DNA of 64,000 bases from the NCBI RefSeq assembly GCF_010731115.1, contig NZ_AP022616.1, positions 620,001-684,000 on the forward strand. The letters are read 5' to 3'. This DNA is from Mycolicibacterium phocaicum. GTDB taxonomy: Bacteria > Actinomycetota > Actinomycetes > Mycobacteriales > Mycobacteriaceae. The translations under genes were made by a program, and so were the position numbers. The notes beneath the pieces are model-generated. The model did not search any database. It worked only from the letters and a program-made list of their open reading frames with translations, and was not told the DNA's origin. Below are positions 10,378-18,871 of the stretch, one piece after another (within the stretch, counting starts at the first letter, position 1; the number at the start of each line of letters is the position of its first letter).

Positions 10378-11799
10378 TCAGGGGCGCGGGTAGTGGTCGG
10401 CCCAGGGTACGGCCTGCTCCAGCTGCCGGGCCAGTTGCAGCAGGATGGTCTCGTCCGGCGCCATCAGCTGGACGCCGATGGGCAGTCCGTCCGCGGTGCG
10501 GCCCAGCGGCAGGGAAATGGCGGCCCAGCCCGTCACGTTGGCCAGCGACGTCCAGCCGGTGGTGGCGAATTCGACGTCGAAGAATTCCCGGGTGCTGCCG
10601 CGGGGCTGATCGAGCAGGCCGTACGGCGGCGGTCCGGACAGCAGTGTCGGCACCAGCAGGACGTCGTGGCCGGCCATGCCGGCAGCGAACCGCCGGGTCT
10701 GGTCGTGGACGGCCGCGATGGCCTCGGCGTAGGCCAGGCCCGTGGTGGCGAATCCCTCGCGGATCATCATCCAGGTGCTCGGTTCGAACTCGTCCTCGCG
10801 GGGCGGGCGGCCCAGGTGCGCCGCGGCCAGCTCATGCAGTTGGACGTTGCTGACGCGGTGCAGCACCGCGACGGCGTCGGCGACAACGTCTGGATCGATG
10901 CTCGGCGCCGACGGCTCGACGTGGTGGCCCAGGCCCGCCAGCAGCGCGCCGGTGGCCTCGACGGCGGCGGCGACCTGCGGGTCGGTGCCCGGCCCCGGGA
11001 ACGGCGAATCCACCGCGATGGCGATGCGTTGCGCCGCCGGGGCCTGCGCGATGGCGTCGAGGAACGGCTGGGCGGGCCGGGGAGCCGAGTACGGGTCGCC
11101 CGGTGCGCTACCGGTGACGGCATCGAGCAGCGCCGCGCAGTCGCGGACGGTGCGGGTGAGGGCATGCTCGTTGACCAGCCCCTCCAACCCGTGCCCGGCG
11201 CTCGGCGCGAACGAGGTACGGGCGCGGCGCGGTTTGAGGCCGACGACGCCGCAACACGATGCCGGCACCCGGATCGAGCCGGTGCCGTCGCCACCGGAGG
11301 CGGCGGGCACGATGCCGGCCGCGACGGCGGCGGCGGACCCTCCGCTCGACCCGCCGGGGGTGACCTCCGGTGACCACGGATTGACCGTCGGCCCGAACAG
11401 GGACGGTTCGGTGGTGCAGTGGTTGCCCCATTCCGGGGTGTTGGTCTTGCCGAAGATCACCAGCCCGGCGTCGAGATACCGCTGCACGATCCAGGCAGTC
11501 TGGTCGGCGACATGGCTGCGCAGCGCCCGTGACCCCATGGCCTCCGGGGCGCCGGCCAGCGACGCCCCGAGGTCCTTGAGCAGGAACGGCACCCCGGCCA
11601 GCGGTCCGGCCGTGCCGGTGCGCAGCGCGCCGGACTCATCGAGCCGGCGGGCCTGTTCGCGGCCGCGGTCGAACAGATCGGTGACCACGGCGTTGAGCGG
11701 GCGCGCCGATTCGAGCCGGGTGATCGCGGCTTCCAGCAGCTCGACGCTGCTCACCGCGCCGCTGGCCACCAGCTGCGCCTGCCCGACGGCATCGTCCAT
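10378..11799 (-). CDS. Amidase-signature enzyme, NylA/AmiC-like
   Basis: 473 residues of the amidase-signature family, with the Ser-cisSer-Lys triad: Lys75 (PFLLKDLG), Ser151/152 (GGSSGGS 149-155) and nucleophile Ser175 (GGDGTGSIRVPA). The GGDGTGS form resembles 6-aminohexanoate-cyclic-dimer hydrolases rather than the commoner GSDTGGS of GatA-type amidases. A GTG at 11811 overlaps the terC stop (GTGA) and may be the true start, adding four residues. Probably co-transcribed with terC. The natural substrate is unknown. Confidence 0.87.
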   Translation of the reverse strand: MDDAVGQAQLVASGAVSSVELLEAAITRLESARPLNAVVTDLFDRGREQARRLDESGALRTGTAGPLAGVPFLLKDLGASLAGAPEAMGSRALRSHVADQTAWIVQRYLDAGLVIFGKTNTPEWGNHCTTEPSLFGPTVNPWSPEVTPGGSSGGSAAAVAAGIVPAASGGDGTGSIRVPASCCGVVGLKPRRARTSFAPSAGHGLEGLVNEHALTRTVRDCAALLDAVTGSAPGDPYSAPRPAQPFLDAIAQAPAAQRIAIAVDSPFPGPGTDPQVAAAVEATGALLAGLGHHVEPSAPSIDPDVVADAVAVLHRVSNVQLHELAAAHLGRPPREDEFEPSTWMMIREGFATTGLAYAEAIAAVHDQTRRFAAGMAGHDVLLVPTLLSGPPPYGLLDQPRGSTREFFDVEFATTGWTSLANVTGWAAISLPLGRTADGLPIGVQLMAPDETILLQLARQLEQAVPWADHYPRP

Positions 11800-11807
11800 G
11801 CGATCGG

Positions 11808-12779
11808 TCACCCGGCCTTGCTGTCCACGCGGGTCTTCCACAGGCTCGCCACCGTCGTGATGACGAGCGTGACAATGATGACCGCCAGCGACAGCAGCGT
11901 GGGAATCTGCGGTACGTGCACGGGCTCGCCGCCGTTGATGAACGGCAGCGTGTTCTCGTGCAGCGCGTGCAGGACCAGCTTGACGCCGATGAACGCGAGG
12001 ATGAAGGCCAGGCCCTGTGACAGGTAGACCAGCCGCTTGAGCATGTCGCCGAGCAGGAAGTACAGCTGGCGCAGACCCATCAGTGCGAAGACGTTGGCGG
12101 TGAACACGAGGTACGGCTCCTGCGTGAGGCCGTAGATCGCCGGGATCGAGTCGAGCGCGAACAGCAGGTCCGTGGTGCCCAGCGCGATGATGACGAGGAT
12201 CATCGGGGTCAGCACCCGCTTGCCGTTCACCACGGTGTGCAGCTTGCTGCCGTCCCACTGGTCCGAGGCCTTGAGGTATTTGCGGGCGAACCGCACCATC
12301 GAGTTCTCGGCGTCGTCGTCGTGCTCGGTGTCGCGGGCCAGCTTGATCGCGGTGTACACCAGGAACGCGCCGAACAGGTAGAAGATCCACGAGAACTGCG
12401 AAATGGCAACGGCGCCAAGGGCAATGAAGATGCCGCGGAAGATCAGCGCCAGGATGATGCCTATCAGCAGCACCTCCTGCTGCAGGACCCGCGGCACCTT
12501 GAAGCTGGCCATGATGATCAGGAAGATGAACAGGTTGTCGACCGACAGGCTGTATTCGGTGAGCCAGCCCGCGAAGTACTCGACGCCGTATTCGCCGCCG
12601 TGGAACTGCCATACCCAGATGCCGAAGGCGACGGCGAGGCCGATGTAGAGCGCCAGGTAGCCGGCGGTTTCGCGGTTGGTGGGTTCATGTGGGCGGCGGC
12701 CGATCACCACCACGTCGAAGAGCAGTACGGCGATCGTCACCCCGAGGGTGATGGACCATTCCAGTGTTGAAACATTCAT
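11808..12779 (-). CDS. TerC/Alx-family integral membrane protein, probable Mn2+ exporter
   Basis: A 323-residue polytopic protein of the TerC family, with about nine hydrophobic segments and the acidic motifs ITLGVTIAVLLFDVVVIGRR near the N-terminus and EYSLSVDNLFIFLII and LFALDSIPAI within membrane helices, the likely metal-binding carboxylates. Bacterial homologues (Alx, MeeF/MeeY) export manganese. The leader contains an apparent yybP-ykoY Mn2+ riboswitch, which supports this role. A GGAGG ribosome-binding site lies 9 nt before ATG 12779. It is followed by the amidase with a GTGA overlap. Confidence 0.9.
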   Translation of the reverse strand: MNVSTLEWSITLGVTIAVLLFDVVVIGRRPHEPTNRETAGYLALYIGLAVAFGIWVWQFHGGEYGVEYFAGWLTEYSLSVDNLFIFLIIMASFKVPRVLQQEVLLIGIILALIFRGIFIALGAVAISQFSWIFYLFGAFLVYTAIKLARDTEHDDDAENSMVRFARKYLKASDQWDGSKLHTVVNGKRVLTPMILVIIALGTTDLLFALDSIPAIYGLTQEPYLVFTANVFALMGLRQLYFLLGDMLKRLVYLSQGLAFILAFIGVKLVLHALHENTLPFINGGEPVHVPQIPTLLSLAVIIVTLVITTVASLWKTRVDSKAG

Positions 12780-12810
12780 ATGAGGGTGCCTCCGGGCGTC
12801 AGAAAACGAC

Positions 12811-12910
12811 CGAGGTCTCTACCACCGCCGAAGCGGCCCGCGGCACCGGCTGCCCGACATTGCGCAACGTGATGACGACACCGCGGCGAAGGAATACTCC
12901 CCTCGAGAAC
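12811..12910 (-). promoter_or_regulatory. yybP-ykoY-type (manganese) riboswitch in the terC leader
   Basis: Read on the minus strand, the leader opens with GAGGGGAGTATTCC (12904-12891), has CGTCATCACG in the middle, and closes with AGAGACCTC (about 12812-12820). These correspond to the conserved GGGGAGUA loop, the CGUCAUCA internal loop and the closing strand of the P1 helix of the yybP-ykoY family. It ends about 18 nt before the terC ribosome-binding site. Confidence 0.75.
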
Positions 12911-12911
12911 C

Positions 12912-12920
12912 ATTATCGCA
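12912..12920 (-). promoter_or_regulatory. Extended -10 promoter of terC
   Basis: Minus-strand TGCGATAAT is an extended -10 element (TGn plus GATAAT). It would start transcription around 12905, right at the first base of the riboswitch aptamer. Confidence 0.55.
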
Positions 12921-12930
12921 GACGCCGGCG

Positions 12931-13677
12931 TCACGCCGTGACCAGGACGGTCAACTGCGCCCCGTCGCGCTCGACGCGCATGCCGGCGCGGCGCGCGACG
13001 GCGGCGACGGCAGCGGCGTCGTCCGGCTCGGCGCGGCTGCCGGCCAGCGCCCGGGCCAACCGGCCCTTGTGCGCCTTGTTGAAGTGGCTGACGACGGTGC
13101 GCCGCCCGTCGGGGTGTTCGGTGTAGACGTCGACGGTCACCGCGCCGGGAATCTTGCCGAGCGCCTCGTACGAGCCGGACCGCAGATCGACGATCAGCTC
13201 CTGTTGCTGGAATTGCGCCAGCACGGGTTCCAGGACCGGCTTCCACCGGCTGGCGAGAGTGCCGCCGGCGGGCAGTTTCGACGCCGCCGAAAGCCGGTAC
13301 GCCGGAATCGGGTCGTCGGCGCGCAGCAGCCCGAACAGGGCCGACCCGACGGCGAGCCGAGCGCGAGCGCGGGTCGCGGTGGCGCCGCGCAGCGAGCCGA
13401 TGTCGAGGGCGTCGTACAGCACCCCGGTGTAGCGGTCGATGGCCGGCATCGTCGGGGCGCTGCGCAGTTCGGCGTTGCGCTGGATCTCGGAGTCCTGTGA
13501 CGCGGAGATGGCGAGGGCCTTGCGGCTGGCCTCCGGGCTGGCTGCGAGCTCGACGAGTTCATCGACCAATGCCGCGCGCAGTGGCGTGAGTTCGGGCACA
13601 CTGAGCGCGCCGAGCCGCAGCGGCGCTCCGTCTCCACCTGGGCGCTTGGTCTCAGAGGGCGGCAGCAGCACGATCAC
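12931..13677 (-). CDS. yaaA: YaaA family peroxide-stress protein (DUF328)
   Basis: 248 residues beginning VIVLLPPSETK, the hallmark N-terminus of YaaA/DUF328; the GTG at 13677 therefore fits better than the ATG 18 codons upstream. YTGVLYDALDIGSL, FGLLRADDPIPAYRLS and the C-terminal VVSHFNKAHKGRLAR are also family signatures. In E. coli YaaA limits free intracellular iron and protects DNA from hydrogen peroxide. It is a single gene whose stop lies 11 bp upstream of the terC promoter. Confidence 0.85.
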   Translation of the reverse strand: MIVLLPPSETKRPGGDGAPLRLGALSVPELTPLRAALVDELVELAASPEASRKALAISASQDSEIQRNAELRSAPTMPAIDRYTGVLYDALDIGSLRGATATRARARLAVGSALFGLLRADDPIPAYRLSAASKLPAGGTLASRWKPVLEPVLAQFQQQELIVDLRSGSYEALGKIPGAVTVDVYTEHPDGRRTVVSHFNKAHKGRLARALAGSRAEPDDAAAVAAVARRAGMRVERDGAQLTVLVTA

Positions 13678-13858
13678 GGCGAAGACGGTAGCCGACGCTG
13701 CTTGGTACGACGCGTACCATCTAGCTGTCAATCGTAGGTGTTTGCTTTGCCGCTGTGGTCGAGGTGGCCTAAAGTTCGGTACCTACTGACGTCGGGGCAG
13801 AGGTCGGTGGGCCGAGGTTCGTACCTGCGGTGATGACCAGGGAAATGCTGGGGTGGTT

Positions 13859-14080
13859 ATGGGTAGGAACGCCAAGTTCGCCGTTGACATGCGGGTTCGC
13901 GTCAACCGTGGCGACGCCAAAGACGTGCGTGGGGTGATCGTCGAGGACTACGGCGATCATGCGGGCTATTCGGTCGATGTCGGTGAGGACCATATTGTCG
14001 ACGCGGCACGCCGCTGGGCCGTCCTGCTGGACAGTGGCACTCTCGTTTTCGCCGACGACGCCCATCTGAAGCCGGAGTAA
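13859..14080 (+). CDS. Conserved small mycobacterial protein
   Basis: 73 residues starting MGRNAKF, with an SH3-like beta-rich pattern (VRVNRGDAKDVRGVIVEDYG...GYSVDVG...WAVLLDSGTLVFADDAHL). No signal or membrane segment. Function unknown. A GTG two codons upstream (13853) is an alternative start. It converges on the phosphodiesterase gene with 6 bp between stops. The 181 bp upstream hold no other gene that I can see. Confidence 0.7.
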   Translation: MGRNAKFAVDMRVRVNRGDAKDVRGVIVEDYGDHAGYSVDVGEDHIVDAARRWAVLLDSGTLVFADDAHLKPE

Positions 14081-14086
14081 TTCCGG

Positions 14087-15238
14087 TCATCCGGAAGCGA
14101 TGAGCAGCGGGACCAGCTGCTCGGCATCTGTCCACGACCCGTGCTGCCCGATCAGGGCAGATTCCAGCGGCTCGACCGTCCGACGTACCAGCCCGGCGTT
14201 GTCCCGGGCCGCGGCCACCACATCGCCGATGCGGCTGCGCGCCGCGTCACTGACCCGCGCGCCGAACCAGCCCTCTTCGATGGCCTGCTCCCGGGTACGA
14301 ACCCAGGCCCTGGCGCCCAACGTTTCTCGCCACCCGCCGGCGACCGCATCGGCCGCCCCGTCGGAGACGTAGACGTGCCGTGCGCGCGCCTCCCCGGCGA
14401 CGGCGACGACGCCGTCCAGCAGCTCGGGACGCGCATCGATGTCGACGACGTCGGCCTCGTCGAGGTTGACCATGCCGTGGTCGGCGACGACCGCCAGCAG
14501 GCCACCGGCCGGCAGGGCTTCGACGATCGATTCCACCAGCCGGTCCACCTGCCGCAACTGCATGCGCCACGCCGTCGACCCCGCGCCGTACAGATGGCCG
14601 AGCATGTCCAGGTCGGCGTGGTAGCCGTAACAGAAGCCGCGGCCGGCGATGGCCTGCTGCACCCGGGCCGCGAGGTCGCCGAGGCGATGCACCCCGACGT
14701 ACCGGCCGCCGCGCAGCACCGCGCGGGTCAGCCCGGAATTGGTGAATTCGGCGCCCGAGATGATGCTCACCGCCACGCCGGCGGCAGTGGCCTGACCGAA
14801 CGTGGTCGGTAGCGGTTGGACTTCCTCCGGCACCAGCGCGTCGCGCAGATCGGCGCCGAACGGATGCGGCGTCCAGCGCAGCGCGTTCACCACACCGTGG
14901 TCGGGAATCCGGAACGAGTAGCCGACCATGCCGTGTTCGCCCGAGCGCCGGCCGGTGCCCACCGCTGCCAGTCCGGCTGCGGTGGTGGCGGGATAGCCGA
15001 CGCGCAGGTTCCGGTTGCGAAGTCCGGCCAGTACCGGCGCGTCGTCGGCGTAAGTGTCGAGCAACTGCGCGCCGAGCCCGTCGATCAGCAGGACGCACGC
15101 GCCCCGGACGTCGCCGGGCAGGTCGATGGGACGGTGCACCCCGTCGCGTTGGGCTCCGGTCACACCCATCGCGGCCAGTACGGCCGGCACCACGTCGGCC
15201 AGATGCGGCGCGTCGGGCCGCGGGCTCGGGACATCCAT
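14087..15238 (-). CDS. Alkaline-phosphatase-superfamily nucleotide pyrophosphatase/phosphodiesterase
   Basis: A 383-residue type I phosphodiesterase. Metal-binding and catalytic elements of the alkaline phosphatase superfamily are visible: the first metal Asp in LLIDGLGAQLL, the nucleophile Thr region in GYPATTAAGLAAVGTGRRSG, DLDMLGHLYG with paired Asp/His, and VVADHGMVN. No clear signal peptide, so probably cytoplasmic. Substrates in this family are nucleotides or phosphodiesters; nothing in the context narrows this. Confidence 0.85.
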   Translation of the reverse strand: MDVPSPRPDAPHLADVVPAVLAAMGVTGAQRDGVHRPIDLPGDVRGACVLLIDGLGAQLLDTYADDAPVLAGLRNRNLRVGYPATTAAGLAAVGTGRRSGEHGMVGYSFRIPDHGVVNALRWTPHPFGADLRDALVPEEVQPLPTTFGQATAAGVAVSIISGAEFTNSGLTRAVLRGGRYVGVHRLGDLAARVQQAIAGRGFCYGYHADLDMLGHLYGAGSTAWRMQLRQVDRLVESIVEALPAGGLLAVVADHGMVNLDEADVVDIDARPELLDGVVAVAGEARARHVYVSDGAADAVAGGWRETLGARAWVRTREQAIEEGWFGARVSDAARSRIGDVVAAARDNAGLVRRTVEPLESALIGQHGSWTDAEQLVPLLIASG

Positions 15239-15366
15239 GGCCGCGAGCTTAGGGATTTCCGGCGCGAAGTAAATGCAATTACCGCCATCGGCACCGAGGG
15301 TGAATTCCTATTCGGCGCCGTGAATAGGAGAAACGCAATTATCTCGCGCCGCGAGCAAATGCGTCG

Positions 15367-15663
15367 TCAGCCGCCCCAGCCGCGGGAGCCGTCCCAGCCG
15401 CCGCACAATCCATTGATGCAACCGTGCCCGAATCCACCGGTGACGGGGTTCCAGCCGCCGCAGCCCTGCCAGTTCGCGCCGTCGCCGCAGCCACCGCCGC
15501 CGCCCTGGCCATCGGGTCCGCCGTAGCCGTTGTCGGCCACCACGGTCCGGTCCGCGCCGATGCTCCCCGAGAGGGTCATCGCTGCGGCCGGAGCGGCAAC
15601 TATCGCTGCTGTGGCGGCCACCGCGGCGACCGCCGATGTCGTGAATTTCCGCCTAATTAGCAT
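15367..15663 (-). CDS. Small exported Gly/Trp-rich protein
   Basis: 98 residues. A Sec signal peptide (RRK, then an Ala-rich core to about residue 28) is followed by a Gly-rich, Trp-containing mature part with four Cys residues (GGGCGD, WQGCGG, HGCINGLCGG), probably oxidised outside the membrane. No Shine-Dalgarno is visible: the start codon follows directly on one arm of an inverted repeat. Function unknown. Confidence 0.65.
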   Translation of the reverse strand: MLIRRKFTTSAVAAVAATAAIVAAPAAAMTLSGSIGADRTVVADNGYGGPDGQGGGGGCGDGANWQGCGGWNPVTGGFGHGCINGLCGGWDGSRGWGG

Positions 15664-15665
15664 GT

Positions 15666-15761
15666 CTACAGAATGCTCTCGAGCGGCCGAATATTCCAGT
15701 CCCCGGCGCTCTTCTATTGTTTTCTGTGAGCAGAGTTACTGCCGGGCGCACCATTCTGTAG
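15666..15761 (-). promoter_or_regulatory. Long-range inverted repeat in the leader of the small exported protein
   Basis: CTACAGAATG (15666-15675) and CATTCTGTAG (15752-15761) are perfect 10-bp complements separated by 76 nt. In a minus-strand transcript the 3' arm ends two bases before the ATG at 15663, so pairing would occupy the initiation region. Confidence 0.45.
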
Positions 15762-15855
15762 GAAAGAGAATTCCGGCGCTCGGCAGTGCCGTCCAAGAAA
15801 GTCACAGGTTTCCCGTCGGGACCTGGGTCGTCGCCGCTGTTACCCTTTTCCCGTC

Positions 15856-17073
15856 ATGAGTGTTGTGCCGAGCGGTGAAATCAAGGCACTGTCCGGCCTG
15901 CGCATCGTCGCTGCAGTGTGGGTGGTGCTGTTCCACTTCCGTCCGCTGTTGAAGCAGGCGTCACCGCCCCTGAGCGACGCACTCGCCCCGATCCTCGACT
16001 GCGGCGCGCAGGGCGTCGATCTGTTCTTCATCCTCAGCGGCTTCGTCCTCACCTGGAACTACCTCGAGCGCATGGGACCGGCGTGGTCGACGCGGGCGAC
16101 GCTGCATTTCCTGTGGCTCCGCCTGGCCCGGGTCTGGCCCGTCTACCTGGTCACCATGCATATCGCCGTGGCGTGGATCATCTTCACGCTCAACGTCGGT
16201 GACTTCCCGTCGGCGGAAGCCGCCACCCTCACCGGCCCCAACTACCTGCGCCAGCTGTTCCTGGTCCAGCTGTGGGTGGTGCCGTTCTTCGACAACTCCA
16301 GCTGGGACGGCCCGGCGTGGTCGATCAGCGCGGAATGGCTGGCCTACCTGCTGTTCGGGCTGCTGGTCATCGTGCTGTTCCGGGTGGCCCGGGCCAGCCG
16401 CGCGCGCACGCTGCTGTGGCTGGCCTTCGGCGTGACGCTGCCGCCGCTGCTGTTCCTGGCCGCCACGGGCGAGTTCTACACACCGTGGAGCTGGCTGCCG
16501 CGCATCGTACTGCAGTTCACCGCGGGTGCGCTGGCGTGTGCTGCCGTGCGCAAGCTGAACCTGACCGATCGGGGCCGGACCATCGCCGGCGTGCTGTCGG
16601 TGGTGCTGCTGGCCCTCATCGTGGGTCTCGTGTACTGGTTCGACGCCCATCCGATCCCGACCATCCGCGATGACTTCGGGCTCGTCGACGTCTTCTTCCT
16701 GCCGCTCGTGGTGGCTCTGTCGGTCGGCACCGGAACCTTGCCCGCGCTGCTGTCGACCCGTGTCATGGTCTACGGCGGCAAGGTGTCGTTCAGCCTGTAC
16801 ATGGTCCACGAGCTGGTGCACCAGGGCTGGAACTGGGCCGCGGCGCAGTACTGCATCGACATGCTGCCGAGCTGGGGCACCAAATTCATCGTGCTGGCGC
16901 TGCTGGCCGGCTCGTTCGCCGGTGCGGTGGTGCTGTTCCACTACGTGGAAGAGCCGGCGCGGCACTGGATGCGGCGCATGGTCGGGCCGGCAGATGACTC
17001 GAAAGCTGTTGTAACACAACGTAAACTCCAGGCGATATCTGACGACGAAGAGCCCGCCGAACGCGCAGGCTGA
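15856..17073 (+). CDS. Membrane acyltransferase (acyltransferase-3 / OafA-like)
   Basis: 405 residues with about ten hydrophobic segments. The N-terminal signature of acyltransferase-3 proteins is present: LSGLRIVAAVWVVLFHF with the conserved Arg and His, then DLFFILSGFVL and RLARVWPVYLV. Such proteins move acyl groups from cytoplasmic donors onto cell-envelope glycans or lipids. The cytoplasmic tail is acidic. It lies 39 bp upstream of an exported SGNH hydrolase, so the pair may be a split version of the fused AT3-SGNH enzymes. The acceptor is unknown. Confidence 0.87.
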   Translation: MSVVPSGEIKALSGLRIVAAVWVVLFHFRPLLKQASPPLSDALAPILDCGAQGVDLFFILSGFVLTWNYLERMGPAWSTRATLHFLWLRLARVWPVYLVTMHIAVAWIIFTLNVGDFPSAEAATLTGPNYLRQLFLVQLWVVPFFDNSSWDGPAWSISAEWLAYLLFGLLVIVLFRVARASRARTLLWLAFGVTLPPLLFLAATGEFYTPWSWLPRIVLQFTAGALACAAVRKLNLTDRGRTIAGVLSVVLLALIVGLVYWFDAHPIPTIRDDFGLVDVFFLPLVVALSVGTGTLPALLSTRVMVYGGKVSFSLYMVHELVHQGWNWAAAQYCIDMLPSWGTKFIVLALLAGSFAGAVVLFHYVEEPARHWMRRMVGPADDSKAVVTQRKLQAISDDEEPAERAG

Positions 17074-17112
17074 CCGCAGTACGTCGTAGTTCCAACTCAT
17101 CATGGGAGACCA

Positions 17113-17802
17113 GTGCGCCATCTGACCGCCTTGTTGCTGACCGCTGCGCTGTGGGCAGTGTCCGTGGTGGGCGCGCCCGGTGCCGCACACGCATACCGGT
17201 ACGTGCGCCCGGGGATGCCGCCCGAACGCGTGGCGGTGATCAGCGACTCGTACACCAACGGCACCAACTTCGGCGGCCAGGGCCCCCGGAGCTGGACGGC
17301 GCAGGCGGGTCGCAACCTCGATGCCTGGGGTGCCCCGATCACGGCCGACGTCGCTGCCGAGGGCCGGGCCGGTTACGTCGTGCGCGGCGACCACGGCAGC
17401 ATCTTCCTGGACCTGACCAGGCGCGCCGTGCGTCCGGACGACGCCCTCGTGGTGTTCTTCGGTTCCCGCAACGACCAGGGCGTCGACCTCGTGCAGCTGT
17501 CGGGGATGGCGCACGACGCCTTCGCCCAGGCGCGGGCGACGGCGCCCGGCGCCAAGCTGCTGGTGATCGGGCCGCCATGGCCGACGGCCGACGTGCCGCC
17601 GGCGGTGCTGCAGATCCGCGATGTGCTCGGCATGCAGGCCGGGATGGCCGGTGCGACGTTCGTCGACCCGATCGCCGAGCGCTGGTTCGTCGATCGTCCG
17701 GACCTGATCGCGCCGGACGGCGTCCACCCGACCGACGCCGGACACGACTACCTCGCGGGCCTCATCGCGCCGCGCATCCGGTCCGAGCTGCCTACTCGCT
17801 GA
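17113..17802 (+). CDS. Exported SGNH/GDSL hydrolase
   Basis: 229 residues. The signal peptide ends near AHA (residues 25-27). The block I nucleophile is Ser46 in VISDSYT, block III is FGSRND and block V is DGVHPTDAGHD, giving the Asp-x-x-His pair. SGNH enzymes transfer or hydrolyse O-acyl esters. Start is GTG 17113 with GGGAGAC upstream. It follows the acyltransferase on the same strand, consistent with a joint role in envelope O-acylation. Its 3' end overlaps the convergent GGDEF-like gene by 11 bp. Confidence 0.87.
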   Translation: MRHLTALLLTAALWAVSVVGAPGAAHAYRYVRPGMPPERVAVISDSYTNGTNFGGQGPRSWTAQAGRNLDAWGAPITADVAAEGRAGYVVRGDHGSIFLDLTRRAVRPDDALVVFFGSRNDQGVDLVQLSGMAHDAFAQARATAPGAKLLVIGPPWPTADVPPAVLQIRDVLGMQAGMAGATFVDPIAERWFVDRPDLIAPDGVHPTDAGHDYLAGLIAPRIRSELPTR

Positions 17803-18871
17803 TCGGCAGGTCGTCCCGCACGTCGTAGCGGACGTCGTTGCCGCCGTCCTCCCGGGCGCGTTCCATCGCCTCTTCGGCCACGGCGAGCAGCGCGTCGATG
17901 ACGATCTCGGGCGGGTGCACCGTCAGCGGGGCCAGCGGGGTGCACACCACGCCGATGCTCGCCGTCACGCGGGACGGGGTGGACTTCATGGCGCCTTGCA
18001 CGCGGTCGATCAGCGGCGACGCGTCGGGGGTCGTGAAGGTGTCCGCGACGATGAACTCGCTGTCGGAGATGTGCGCGGCGATGGCGTTGCGGCGCACCGT
18101 CTCCCGTAGCGCCTGGCTGACGTCGATGCGGGCCCGGTTGGCGCGCCGCTGGCCGGACATCGAGGACAACAGCGGGAAGCTGTCGATGCTGACCACGGCG
18201 AGCACCATGTGCCGGTCGTCCTGCCGGTTGCGGGCGGCGAGCAGGTTCGCGGCGCGCGAGTACAGGCCGTCGGTGTTGAGCAGCCCGGTCAGCGGTTCGA
18301 TCTCGCTGTGGTGGATGTCGGTCGAGCTGAGCCCGATGGCCACGCGGCACGTGAAGAACACGAAGGCGTTGAGCAGAGCGATGATCAGGACGGCACACGC
18401 GGCCAACGCCGGGTCGTGCAACCCGACCCGGAATCCCAGGTATCCCAGCGTCAGTCCACCGAGGAGCCATGGACCGGCGAGCATGCTGGGGCGGTGCAGG
18501 AACGCGACATAACCGCTGGAGAAGATGAACGCGCTGGTCGCCAGCAGCCCGAGCACCGGATCCGTCATGATCAGGCAGGCCGCGCTCATCGGGACCGCGC
18601 CCAGGGTCACCGAGATCGCGGAGAACTGCTGCGACGGCCACGAATGACGCAGCCAGACGGCGCCGACGCCGAGCGCGCAGACCCCGATGATGGCGGCGAT
18701 CGCCTGGCGCACCGGGCCGTGCGGGCCCGCGGGGCTGAGCATCAGGACGGCGGGAACCATGCCGAGCACCGCGTTGAGCGCGGCGATCACCCGACAGGTT
18801 CTGGTCTGCAGTCCGCGGACGGCGAGCAGTGAGGTGAGCCAGTAATAGTGATTTTGTCCGGCAGCGGTCAT
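17792..18871 (-). CDS. Membrane protein with degenerate GGDEF domain
   Basis: 359 residues. The N-terminal ~195 residues hold about six transmembrane segments; the rest is a GGDEF-fold domain (EIEPLTGLLNTDGLY at its start, TASIGVV near its end). The active-site motif reads SDSEF at 269-273 instead of GGDEF, and no RxxD inhibitory site precedes it. Cyclase activity is therefore unlikely; a binding or sensory role is more plausible. Confidence 0.83.
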   Translation of the reverse strand: MTAAGQNHYYWLTSLLAVRGLQTRTCRVIAALNAVLGMVPAVLMLSPAGPHGPVRQAIAAIIGVCALGVGAVWLRHSWPSQQFSAISVTLGAVPMSAACLIMTDPVLGLLATSAFIFSSGYVAFLHRPSMLAGPWLLGGLTLGYLGFRVGLHDPALAACAVLIIALLNAFVFFTCRVAIGLSSTDIHHSEIEPLTGLLNTDGLYSRAANLLAARNRQDDRHMVLAVVSIDSFPLLSSMSGQRRANRARIDVSQALRETVRRNAIAAHISDSEFIVADTFTTPDASPLIDRVQGAMKSTPSRVTASIGVVCTPLAPLTVHPPEIVIDALLAVAEEAMERAREDGGNDVRYDVRDDLPISE

